11,399 nucleotides of DNA from NCBI GenBank assembly GCA_030666765.1, contig DAOUXE010000009.1, forward strand, positions 1 through 11,399, written 5' to 3'. The stretch's first letter is position 1; each line of letters begins with the position of its first letter. Positions 1-7,392 of the stretch are shown here, piece after piece. Under the pieces are notes generated by a model. It did not search any database. It was not told where the DNA came from and saw nothing but the letters and a program-made list of their open reading frames with translations. Origin of the DNA: Methanosarcinales archaeon. Its GTDB lineage: Archaea; Halobacteriota; Methanosarcinia; Methanosarcinales; Methanogasteraceae. The position numbers were made by a program, and so were the translations under genes.

Positions 1-335
1 GGCCAGGGCGGATCGACCGTCTCATCCATATACCGCTTCCCGACAAGGATACGAGATCGAAGATCTTTGAGATCCATCTCAAGGACAAACCGGTATCTGA
101 TGAGGTCTCGGTACAGTGGCTCGCGGAAGCAACCGATGGATACTCGGGCGCGGAGATCGAAGCTGTGTGCAGGGAGGCGGCAATGCTTGCACTGCGCGGG
201 GCGATGCCCAAGCGGGGCGTGGATGTGGATTCGAAGAAGATTGCAAGTACGGTCGAGATCACGAGGTGGCATTTCGATCAGGCGATCGGGTGTGTGCGGT
301 GTGCACGGGCTGGAAATGATCGGAAATCCGCGTGA
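1..335 (+). CDS. CDC48/VCP-family AAA ATPase, C-terminal fragment (5' end outside window)
   Basis: The frame is open from base 3 (first whole codon CCA) to the TGA at 333-335, giving 110 residues. It begins PGRIDRLIHIPLPDKDTR, the second-arginine-finger region that closes an AAA+ module. It continues through TDGYSGAEIEAVCREAAMLAL, the sensor-2 helix with the Gly-Ala-Glu signature typical of CDC48/p97 D2 and related archaeal AAA proteins. These proteins are hexameric unfoldases that use ATP to extract or unfold proteins, often feeding the proteasome. Walker A, Walker B and any N-domain lie upstream of the window, so D1/D2 arrangement cannot be checked. The tail after the helical lid is short (ending GNDRKSA) and has no obvious partner-binding motif. 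Other AAA families such as proteasome-activating nucleotidases are less likely from the PGRIDRLIHIPLPDK wording. The gene converges on uvrB. Confidence 0.85.
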   Translation, partial: PGRIDRLIHIPLPDKDTRSKIFEIHLKDKPVSDEVSVQWLAEATDGYSGAEIEAVCREAAMLALRGAMPKRGVDVDSKKIASTVEITRWHFDQAIGCVRCARAGNDRKSA

Positions 336-538
336 GGGGTGCGGATGGATGAGATGGAGGCGCCCTCACAATACTCGAGTGAGTACGCTTGGGTAACGAT
401 AGTGGGGAGATGCTAAGCGCAGGTAGATCTCATGGGTGCTTAACAACACATATATAGTGGGATTTTACCATCGAGCCTGCATTTGGGTAAGTTATTTATT
501 GGGGATTACCTAACTGCCATGATACTTAAAAATAACGC
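336..538. other. Convergent spacer between the AAA ATPase and uvrB
   Basis: No coding region is supported in these 203 bases. Two genes end into it from opposite sides. Visible items are a weak TAAGC/GCTTA dyad near 415-441, a TATA-like CATATATAG near 449-457 with no gene positioned to use it, and a T-run for uvrB near its left border (listed separately). I see no convincing stem-loop terminator for the AAA ATPase gene. Confidence 0.5.
526..537 (-). terminator. Oligo-T termination signal after uvrB
   Basis: Read on the minus strand, the bases just after the uvrB stop are GTTATTTTTAAG, a run of five T next to the coding end. Archaeal RNA polymerase terminates at U-runs with little or no hairpin, so this is a plausible uvrB terminator. 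No strong stem precedes it, hence the modest confidence. Confidence 0.35.
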
Positions 539-2470
<1,932 letters not shown>

Positions 2471-2528
2471 GTCGGTATCTTCCCTGTTTGCTGTTGGCCG
2501 GCTGTAACTTTCCTTGATGCTCCACGAT

Positions 2529-2536
2529 TCTTAAAT
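2529..2536 (-). promoter_or_regulatory. Candidate TATA box for uvrB
   Basis: On the minus strand the sequence is ATTTAAGA, preceded by the purine-rich AAAAAAGATTC in the place of a BRE. Archaeal transcripts start about 25 bases downstream of TATA, giving a start near 2507 and a leader of roughly 37 bases that includes the AGGGAAG ribosome binding site. The position fits, but the box is not a perfect consensus. Confidence 0.35.
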
Positions 2537-2600
2537 GAATCTTTTTTCGGGTCTTTGGTATCTCGCGTTGCGGTGACCGAAAACCCCGGAGATTTTTGAT

Positions 2601-2627
2601 ATTTTCAAAATAAGGTTTTGGAAAACC
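2601..2627. promoter_or_regulatory. Paired AT-rich palindromes in the divergent promoter region
   Basis: ATTTTCAAAAT (2601-2611) has 5-bp arms around one base. GGTTTTGGAAAACC (2614-2627) has 6-bp arms around two bases. They sit almost back to back, midway between divergent genes. GAAAACC also recurs at 2579-2585, four helical turns from the copy at 2621-2627. Such dyads are typical of operators, but no regulator is identified and AT-rich dyads arise easily by chance. Confidence 0.3.
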
Positions 2628-2717
2628 GCAGGTTTAATCTTCCTTATCACAACAAGATCCTCCGGAAGAGTGAAAAAAAGTGCATGTACTCGCTAAATTG
2701 TCAGAAAGCCTCTTTTC

Positions 2718-2745
2718 CCGCGACCCTTCCGCGAACTTCCGCGGA
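2718..2745. promoter_or_regulatory. Three helically phased CCGCG repeats with a 6-bp dyad, upstream of the cytochrome genes
   Basis: CCGCG occurs at 2718-2722, 2729-2733 and 2739-2743, spaced 11 and 10 bp apart, about one DNA turn. The last two copies extend to CTTCCGCG. The last two also form a perfect TCCGCG/CGCGGA dyad with a 6-base loop (2728-2745). Phased copies on one face of the helix suggest cooperative binding by a regulator of the cytochrome genes. A hairpin function in the mRNA leader is the alternative. Confidence 0.35.
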
Positions 2746-2776
2746 GATCACAAAGGTAAAATACTGCTGCGGACAT

Positions 2777-2782
2777 AGGTGA
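2777..2782 (+). promoter_or_regulatory. Ribosome binding site that decides the start of the first cytochrome
   Basis: AGGTGA lies 8 bases before the ATG at 2791. The in-frame GTG at 2779 is part of this site, so it is not the start. This gives a protein beginning MSKLIATKKR, with positive charges directly before the membrane segment as expected. Confidence 0.75.
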
Positions 2783-2790
2783 CGTTGGAT

Positions 2791-3237
2791 ATGTCGAAGT
2801 TGATCGCCACAAAGAAGAGAATTGCAGTACTCGCAGCGGCAATCATTCTTGTGAGTTCGCTGACAGCATACGCGCTCCTTGCAACGAGCCATACCACCTA
2901 CAAGACCAAAGATGACTTCTGTACCAAATGTCATGCCAACGTGGCTATAAACGTATCTGCCGGCATTCACAATCCTGCGAACTGTATCTGCCACGGATAC
3001 CTCACCAACAGCACTTATGACAACGGCACTTATGACATAAACCGAAAGCATAATCTCACAAAGGATATCTACTGCACCAATTGCCACAGCGATTCTAACG
3101 AAATTGGCGACATACCGACCCATATAGGCCCCTATACAAGCGGCAGGAACCAGACAGCGCATTATCTGATCAAGGGTAACAAGACCGCTATCTACGATCA
3201 TGCAAAAGATTATCTGAGCAAAGGTGGACATGGATGA
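2791..3237 (+). CDS. Small membrane-anchored multiheme cytochrome c
   Basis: The protein has 148 residues. A basic start (MSKLIATKKR) and a hydrophobic segment (about 11-31) form a signal or anchor, so the heme part lies outside the cell membrane. CxxCH heme-binding motifs are CTKCH (44-48) and CTNCH (95-99). Between them sits CICH (65-68), a motif shortened by one residue. The first heme soon after the anchor (DDFCTKCHANVAINV) recalls the NapC/NrfH layout, but the protein is too divergent for that name. Spare histidines (34, 60, 87, 111, 124, 137, 147) could be distal heme ligands. There are six N-x-S/T sequons, two of them made by a 15-base tandem duplication (residues 73-82). Its stop overlaps the start of the next cytochrome, so the two are translated together and probably work in one electron-transfer unit. 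The donor and acceptor are unknown. Confidence 0.85.
   Translation: MSKLIATKKRIAVLAAAIILVSSLTAYALLATSHTTYKTKDDFCTKCHANVAINVSAGIHNPANCICHGYLTNSTYDNGTYDINRKHNLTKDIYCTNCHSDSNEIGDIPTHIGPYTSGRNQTAHYLIKGNKTAIYDHAKDYLSKGGHG
3007..3036 (+). repeat. 15-bp in-frame tandem duplication inside the first cytochrome gene
   Basis: Unit 1 (3007-3021) is AACAGCACTTATGAC. Unit 2 (3022-3036) is AACGGCACTTATGAC. They differ at one base of 15. The translation is NSTYD then NGTYD, so each unit carries an N-glycosylation sequon. The near identity at DNA level implies a recent duplication. Confidence 0.85.
3222..3227 (+). promoter_or_regulatory. Internal ribosome binding site for the second cytochrome
   Basis: AGGTGG lies within the last codons of the first cytochrome, 6 bases before the ATG at 3234. 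With the ATGA overlap (3234-3237) this supports coupled translation of the two heme proteins. Confidence 0.7.
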
Positions 3238-4043
3238 ATAAGATTGCACTGCTTACAATCGCAGTCGTATCGCTTGCATTATTCGTGCTGCCGAATACGA
3301 TATCGATGTTTATTGGTCAGCACACATTCGAAGCAGGGGTGCAGTGCCAGAAGTGTCACGCGGCAGAGTATGCCGAACTGTACGGAGCACCCACGATAGA
3401 TGTTCACAAACGGGCAGCGAATAATGCGAATTACACCACGTTCCTCTCAGTGGGTGGGATCGAGTATTATCCATCAAATTCAACGATCTCGACGATCAAT
3501 AGCAATAAATGGGTATGGGACGGTACATGGGATGGTGGAAACGGTACGTGGGAGCATGGCAGCGAACATAAACTGGTTTCTCTCGATTTTAACGGCAACG
3601 GCGAGATCGAGGGAGCCGAGCTGTGCCATCTTTGCCACAACGCATCGCTCTTCGGTATCGAGGGGGCACATGCGGTTACTGTGCGAGTCTGCGATGATGA
3701 TCGCTGTCACGGGAACCGGAACCACACATATCTTGGAGCTGCTACAGGGCTGTTTGCCAATCCCTCGACCACCGAGTACGTGGTAACCGCAGGATACAAT
3801 ATCAGCAGAGAAAACGTTCACCAGTCGTTCTATCTCAACCTGTCCAACCAATCATCCACATACCCTGCCGGACATCCATACGGCATACTGGATCCATGTG
3901 GCAATGCCCGCGGACACGAACTATCAAGAGGGTACTGGACTTGTGTCGGCTGTCATTCCGAAGTCGAGACAGATGTGATCTTGAATCCGCATCCTGTGTA
4001 CAATCACAGCGACACGAACGCAACACCACAGAGGTACTGGTAA
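3234..4043 (+). CDS. Exported multiheme cytochrome c with an EF-hand-like loop
   Basis: The protein has 269 residues with an N-terminal hydrophobic segment (about 4-26), so it is exported or anchored. Heme motifs are CQKCH (38-42), CHLCH (131-135), the expanded CX4CH motif CDDDRCH (153-159), and CVGCH (237-241), giving up to four hemes. Many other histidines (58, 108, 112, 146, 164, 196, 214, 228, 253, 258) could be distal ligands. Residues 118-129 (DFNGNGEIEGAE) match the calcium-binding EF-hand loop pattern position by position and end just before the second heme motif. Ten N-x-S/T sequons indicate a surface glycoprotein. The start overlaps the stop of the upstream cytochrome in ATGA. I do not recognise a named family. 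The likely role is extracytoplasmic electron transfer with its partner. No second membrane segment is evident. Confidence 0.85.
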   Translation: MNKIALLTIAVVSLALFVLPNTISMFIGQHTFEAGVQCQKCHAAEYAELYGAPTIDVHKRAANNANYTTFLSVGGIEYYPSNSTISTINSNKWVWDGTWDGGNGTWEHGSEHKLVSLDFNGNGEIEGAELCHLCHNASLFGIEGAHAVTVRVCDDDRCHGNRNHTYLGAATGLFANPSTTEYVVTAGYNISRENVHQSFYLNLSNQSSTYPAGHPYGILDPCGNARGHELSRGYWTCVGCHSEVETDVILNPHPVYNHSDTNATPQRYW

Positions 4044-4074
4044 GACCTCATAACAAAATAACCCGGGTCATTGG

Positions 4075-4082
4075 ATTATATG
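4075..4082 (+). promoter_or_regulatory. Candidate distal TATA box for the signalling operon
   Basis: ATTATATG sits just after the cytochrome stop codon. A start about 25 bases downstream (near 4104) would yield a leader of roughly 108 bases containing all the inverted-repeat arms described for 4121-4203. The alternative is the CCTTTAAG box at 4146-4153, which would give a short, unstructured leader of about 35 bases. The sequence does not decide between them. Confidence 0.3.
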
Positions 4083-4087
4083 GAGGC

Positions 4088-4093
4088 TTTTTT
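4088..4093 (+). terminator. T-run after the cytochrome pair
   Basis: Six T residues follow GGAGGC 45 bases past the second cytochrome stop. Such a U-run is enough for archaeal polymerase to terminate. There is no strong stem before it. If it is leaky, the signalling operon would be partly co-transcribed with the cytochromes. Confidence 0.35.
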
Positions 4094-4120
4094 AGACAAG
4101 ACGGAATTGGTAAGTATCCG

Positions 4121-4203
4121 AAAGGTTCTCACGAGTGTTAAGTAACCTTTAAGTGGACACGTCCCAAACTCCTACACAGAGGTTGAGACTGGGTTAAAGG
4201 TGG
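4121..4203 (+). promoter_or_regulatory. Leader with competing inverted repeats that can mask the ribosome binding site
   Basis: Arm A AAAGGTT (4121-4127) is exactly complementary to arm B AACCTTT (4144-4150). Arm B, as ACCTTTAA (4145-4152), is also exactly complementary to arm C TTAAAGGT (4194-4201), which overlaps the AGGTGG ribosome binding site (4198-4203) of the FIST gene. A-B and B-C pairing are mutually exclusive. Between B and C, CCCA/TGGG (4163-4166 with 4190-4193) and CTC/GAG (4169-4171 with 4185-4187) extend a B-C fold. This is the logic of a translational switch. However, CCTTTAAG within arm B could instead be a TATA box, in which case A-B would be an operator. Confidence 0.35.
4198..4203 (+). 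promoter_or_regulatory. Ribosome binding site that decides the FIST gene start
   Basis: AGGTGG lies 8 bases before the ATG at 4212. The in-frame GTG codons at 4200 and 4203 overlap this site and are therefore not starts. Confidence 0.75.
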
Positions 4204-4211
4204 TGCGTACA

Positions 4212-5441
4212 ATGGTGACAACATTGGCAACTGGTTTGTGTGGCGGCAAAAACAGCGCTCTGGCAGCTAAAGACGCTGTCTTGCAGGCGAAAGAGAAATC
4301 GGGCAGAGCCCGGGTTGATCTTTCAATAGTATACTCAACAAGCGAGTATGATTATAGGGAAGTCGTAGATGCGGTAAGAGAAGCCACAGGCAATGCACCT
4401 TTGATCGGAGCTTCCACAGCAGGAGAGTTTACCGAGGATGGTGTCAATGGGAAGAACGTGGCTGTGGGCTTACTATCCTCAGATGATATCAAAGTATTCA
4501 CTGCTCTTGCAGGGGGTGTAAAGGAAGACCCTGAAGCAGCAATAAAAGAGGTTATAGCAAAGCTGCCCAGTATGGTGAAAGGGTATCCCTACCTGACCGC
4601 TATTCTCATTGCCGATGGTTTGTCAGGCATGGGTGAAAGAGTCGCGTTACTAGCTTCCTATCTCTTTGGCAGGGGGCTGAGGATTGTCGGGGGCATGGCT
4701 GGCGACGATTTCAAGATGGAGAAGACCTTCGTCTTCTCTGACGATACTGTCCGTACCGATGCAATTAGTGTCTGCCTTCTTTCCTCGAAAATGCCTCTTT
4801 TTACCGGAGTAAAACATGGGCACACCCCTATAAGTAGAGAACTGAAAGCAACAAGAACAGAAGGTAGTGTGCTTTATGAGATAAATAATATGCCAGCATG
4901 GGATGCATGGAAGGAAGAGACCGCAGAAACTGCAAGAAGATCGGGTATCGATGCAAACCAGCTCAAGACGCCTGCAGAGATTGCACAGTTCTGTGCCAAT
5001 TCCCAGCTCGGTCTGGCAACCGAGAAAGAAGGTGAGTATAAGATAAGATGGCCTGTAAGCGCAAACGAAGACGGCTCTCTCAATTTCGCTTGCGATATAG
5101 CAGAGGGTGCAATCTTCCGTATCATGGATGGCAGTAATCTGGAAAACCAGATCGATGCTGCAGAGGGGGCTATTATGATGGCAAAGCAATCGGCAGAGGC
5201 TGCCGGGTACTCGGAATTTGCCGGCATCCTTGTCTTTGACTGTGCACACAGACAGTTGATCCTCGGGGACCGGTTTCCTGATAGCGTGGATCGCTTCAAG
5301 AAAGTCCTGCCGGGCGTTCCCCTGATTGGCTGGGAGACTTACGGCGAGATCCGTCTGGAACCCGGACAGTTCAGCGGCTTTCACAATACCACTGCTGTTG
5401 TCCTGCTTCTGCCAAAAGACAGCAATGCGGATCGGAGGTGA
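4212..5441 (+). CDS. FIST-domain (FIST_N + FIST_C) sensor protein
   Basis: This 409-residue soluble cytoplasmic protein has no signal peptide or membrane segment. FIST_N covers about 30-220, with APLIGASTAGEF (62-73), the family's Gly-Ser-Thr-Ala-Gly-Glu signature, and GLRIVGGMAGDDF (155-167). FIST_C covers roughly 220-400, with ILVFDCAHRQLILGDRF (339-355) and PGVPLIGWETYGEI (367-380), the conserved 'G..tYGEI' end. FIST proteins are ligand sensors that work with kinases, diguanylate cyclases or chemoreceptors. The bacterial member NosP binds heme and NO and controls a co-encoded histidine kinase. His202 and His204 (KHGHTPIS), His346 and His391 are possible ligand residues, but a heme role is only inferred. 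The next gene starts 9 bases after the stop, and its ribosome binding site overlaps this stop codon, so the protein very probably partners the PAS-GAF protein. The start is set by AGGTGG. Confidence 0.9.
   Translation: MVTTLATGLCGGKNSALAAKDAVLQAKEKSGRARVDLSIVYSTSEYDYREVVDAVREATGNAPLIGASTAGEFTEDGVNGKNVAVGLLSSDDIKVFTALAGGVKEDPEAAIKEVIAKLPSMVKGYPYLTAILIADGLSGMGERVALLASYLFGRGLRIVGGMAGDDFKMEKTFVFSDDTVRTDAISVCLLSSKMPLFTGVKHGHTPISRELKATRTEGSVLYEINNMPAWDAWKEETAETARRSGIDANQLKTPAEIAQFCANSQLGLATEKEGEYKIRWPVSANEDGSLNFACDIAEGAIFRIMDGSNLENQIDAAEGAIMMAKQSAEAAGYSEFAGILVFDCAHRQLILGDRFPDSVDRFKKVLPGVPLIGWETYGEIRLEPGQFSGFHNTTAVVLLLPKDSNADRR
5434..5441 (+). promoter_or_regulatory. Ribosome binding site overlapping the FIST stop codon
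   Basis: GGAGGTGA is a strong site with 9 bases to the ATG at 5451. Its last three bases are the TGA stop of the FIST gene. This couples translation of sensor and PAS-GAF protein. Confidence 0.75.
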
Positions 5442-5450
5442 GTATCTGCG

Positions 5451-7391
5451 ATGAAGACTGCGAAGAGTGACCTGACCGGGATGTATGCTCAGAGTATCGG
5501 CATAGAAGCAGCCAGGGAACTGATCACTAAAAGGATAGACGCTGCCGCACTGGAAGATAAGGAGAGCTACACCGAGGAAGAGATAATCAGGATATGCAAC
5601 GAACTGTTAAAGGAAGGCGGCTTGACCGGGATCGTTGCGCAGACTTTCCTGATTCAACTGGAGTACAGAAAGTCTGAAGAGCAAAGATTGTTGCTTGATA
5701 ATATACCTACTCAGATCTGGCATCTGACAGATGCAGAGACGTGTGGTGCCGTAAACAGATCTCGTGCGGAATTTTTTGGTGTGGATAAGGAATATCTGGA
5801 GGGTACTAATCTACGTGACATTCTCAGCAGAGAAGAATCCGAAGTCTGCATCGGTGGTAACAGGGAAGTATTCGAGAAGAAAAGACAGATACGGGTCGAG
5901 GAGTGGATCGCAAACGGCAGAGGGGAGGTGCGTTTACTGTCGGTCACGAAGACACCAAAACTTAACGATGGCGGCGATGTCGAATACATGATCTGTGCAG
6001 CAGAAGACGTCACCGAACGCAAGCTTGCCGAGGCGCAGATCACGCGCTTAAATAGTGTCCTTAGAGCTATAAGAAATGTAAACGAATTGCTCGTGACAGT
6101 GAAGGACAGAGACCAGCTCCTCCAGAAATCCTGCGATGCCCTCATAGATGCACGGGGCTATGATGCCGTGTGGCTCAGTTTATTCGAGGCTGATAAGAGA
6201 TTTGTTGAGGTTGTGGGATCCGGTCTTTCGGAGGATGTCTCGCGCTTTAACAGACTTATGATAAACGGGGATAATCTTTCTTACATCAAGGACGTGCTCG
6301 CCTCGGAAGAGGCGGTTTTGATTCTGGATAACTTGAGTGAATATAGAGACTGTTTTTTCAAAGACGCGTGTCGCGGAAGGGTGGCCACAATCATCCGTGT
6401 GGAACATGCAGGCAGGTTCTTCGGGCTGCTTGCCGTACTGCTCGCACCGGATGTTGCAGTAGATGATGAGGAGAAGAGTCTTCTTGCAGAAGTGGCTTCT
6501 GATATAGCGATCGGCCTCCATGACCTGGAGATAACGGGGATTTTGCGCGAGAGAGAACAGATCGTTCGGAATCAGAATGAGCTGCTCATGGAACTTGCAA
6601 AATGCACGGAGTTGTATAGTGGCGATCTGGCTGACTCGCTTCAGGTCATCACGGAAGCCACGGCCCGCGCGGTCAAGGTCGAGAGGGTGAGTGTGTGGCA
6701 ATATGCAGATGATCACTCGATGATCCGCTGCACTGATCTGTACGAACTGAGCACGGATCACCATTCAGAGGGCATGGTGCTTACGGCGGCAGATTATCCT
6801 TCCTATTTCAAGGCACTGGATGAAGGAGCGGTTATTGCTGCACATGATGCACACAGAGATCCCCGGACCAAGGAATTTTCCGACTCATATCTTTCCCCGA
6901 TCGACATCACATCGATGCTGGATGTTCCGATCCGGCTGAATGGGGTGGTGATAGGAGTCGTGTGTTATGAGCATGTCGGATCGGTACGCAGATGGACGAT
7001 GGAAGAGGAGAATTTCGCCCGATCTCCTGCCGACTATATCTCGCTGGCGATGGAAGCTGACGAGCGAAGAAGGGCAGAAGAAGCATTGAGACTGGCTACT
7101 ATCTCGCTGCAAGAACATGTAGTGATGTTGGAAGAGTTGAATAAGAGGGTAGAAGAAGCTTCCCGTTTGAGAGAGCACTTCTTAAAAGAGACCTCACACA
7201 GGATCATCACACCCGTGTCGATCGTTGGGGGCTATTCAAAATGGTTGCTCCGGGGGTCCGGCAATCTTGACGATGACCAGAGAGATAAAATCCGGCTGAT
7301 ATGCGAGAAAAATGAGGAAGTCCAGACACTTGTCAGGGATGCGCTTGAGGAAAAGTATTTAGAGGAGGTGGAACAAGGAGGTGCTTGTTAG
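5451..7391 (+). CDS. PAS-GAF-GAF protein ending in a DHp (HisKA-like) helix pair, no ATPase domain
   Basis: The protein has 646 residues, is soluble, and has no membrane segment. Order: an unassigned helical region (about 1-75), a PAS domain (about 76-193, ending in the typical EDVTERKLAE exit), GAF 1 (about 205-360), GAF 2 (about 376-535, with SVWQYADD and a VPIRLNGVVIGVVCYEHVG core), a charged helical linker (536-575), and a dimerisation/phosphotransfer helix pair (about 570-633). The H-box reads FLKETSHRIITPVSIVGGY, with candidate phospho-His583. The usual acidic residue after His is Arg584, while Thr587, the position used in phosphatase activity, is kept. The reading frame stops after the second helix. 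No N, G1 or G2 box of a HATPase_c domain follows in any frame, because the next gene begins one base after the stop. It cannot autophosphorylate alone. It may relay, sequester or remove phosphate, probably on the adjacent receiver, under control of the FIST protein. Calling it a histidine kinase would be misleading. Confidence 0.88.
   Translation: MKTAKSDLTGMYAQSIGIEAARELITKRIDAAALEDKESYTEEEIIRICNELLKEGGLTGIVAQTFLIQLEYRKSEEQRLLLDNIPTQIWHLTDAETCGAVNRSRAEFFGVDKEYLEGTNLRDILSREESEVCIGGNREVFEKKRQIRVEEWIANGRGEVRLLSVTKTPKLNDGGDVEYMICAAEDVTERKLAEAQITRLNSVLRAIRNVNELLVTVKDRDQLLQKSCDALIDARGYDAVWLSLFEADKRFVEVVGSGLSEDVSRFNRLMINGDNLSYIKDVLASEEAVLILDNLSEYRDCFFKDACRGRVATIIRVEHAGRFFGLLAVLLAPDVAVDDEEKSLLAEVASDIAIGLHDLEITGILREREQIVRNQNELLMELAKCTELYSGDLADSLQVITEATARAVKVERVSVWQYADDHSMIRCTDLYELSTDHHSEGMVLTAADYPSYFKALDEGAVIAAHDAHRDPRTKEFSDSYLSPIDITSMLDVPIRLNGVVIGVVCYEHVGSVRRWTMEEENFARSPADYISLAMEADERRRAEEALRLATISLQEHVVMLEELNKRVEEASRLREHFLKETSHRIITPVSIVGGYSKWLLRGSGNLDDDQRDKIRLICEKNEEVQTLVRDALEEKYLEEVEQGGAC
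7375..7383 (+). promoter_or_regulatory. Ribosome binding site that decides the receiver gene start
   Basis: AAGGAGGTG inside the last codons of the PAS-GAF gene is 9 bases from the ATG at 7393. The TTG at 7384 and GTG at 7381 are too close or overlapping, so the receiver starts MEYKILLVDDEAD. Confidence 0.75.
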
Positions 7392-7392
7392 A

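Larger units (their letters stand above)
2471..2790. other. Divergent intergenic region between uvrB and the cytochrome pair
   Basis: These 320 bases carry no supported gene. They must hold the promoters for uvrB (leftward) and for the cytochrome pair (rightward). The contents I can point to are a TATA-like box for uvrB near 2529-2536, two repeats of GAAAACC 42 bp apart (2579-2585 and 2621-2627), interrupted palindromes at 2601-2611 and 2614-2627, a TTTAAT box at 2633-2638, three phased CCGCG repeats at 2718-2743, and TAAAATAC at 2757-2764. Several are listed separately below. Confidence 0.6.

Noticed and set aside
67..396. Plus-strand reading frame over the AAA ATPase end
   Set aside because: It overlaps the true AAA frame out of phase and has an Arg-rich composition typical of a shadow frame.
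4650..5384. 244-codon minus-strand frame opposite the FIST gene
   Set aside because: It is antisense to a clear FIST domain gene, has Cys/Leu-rich low-quality composition and no ribosome binding site logic.
6180..6764. 194-codon minus-strand frame opposite the PAS-GAF gene
   Set aside because: It lies fully antisense to well-defined GAF domains and has no recognisable domain of its own.
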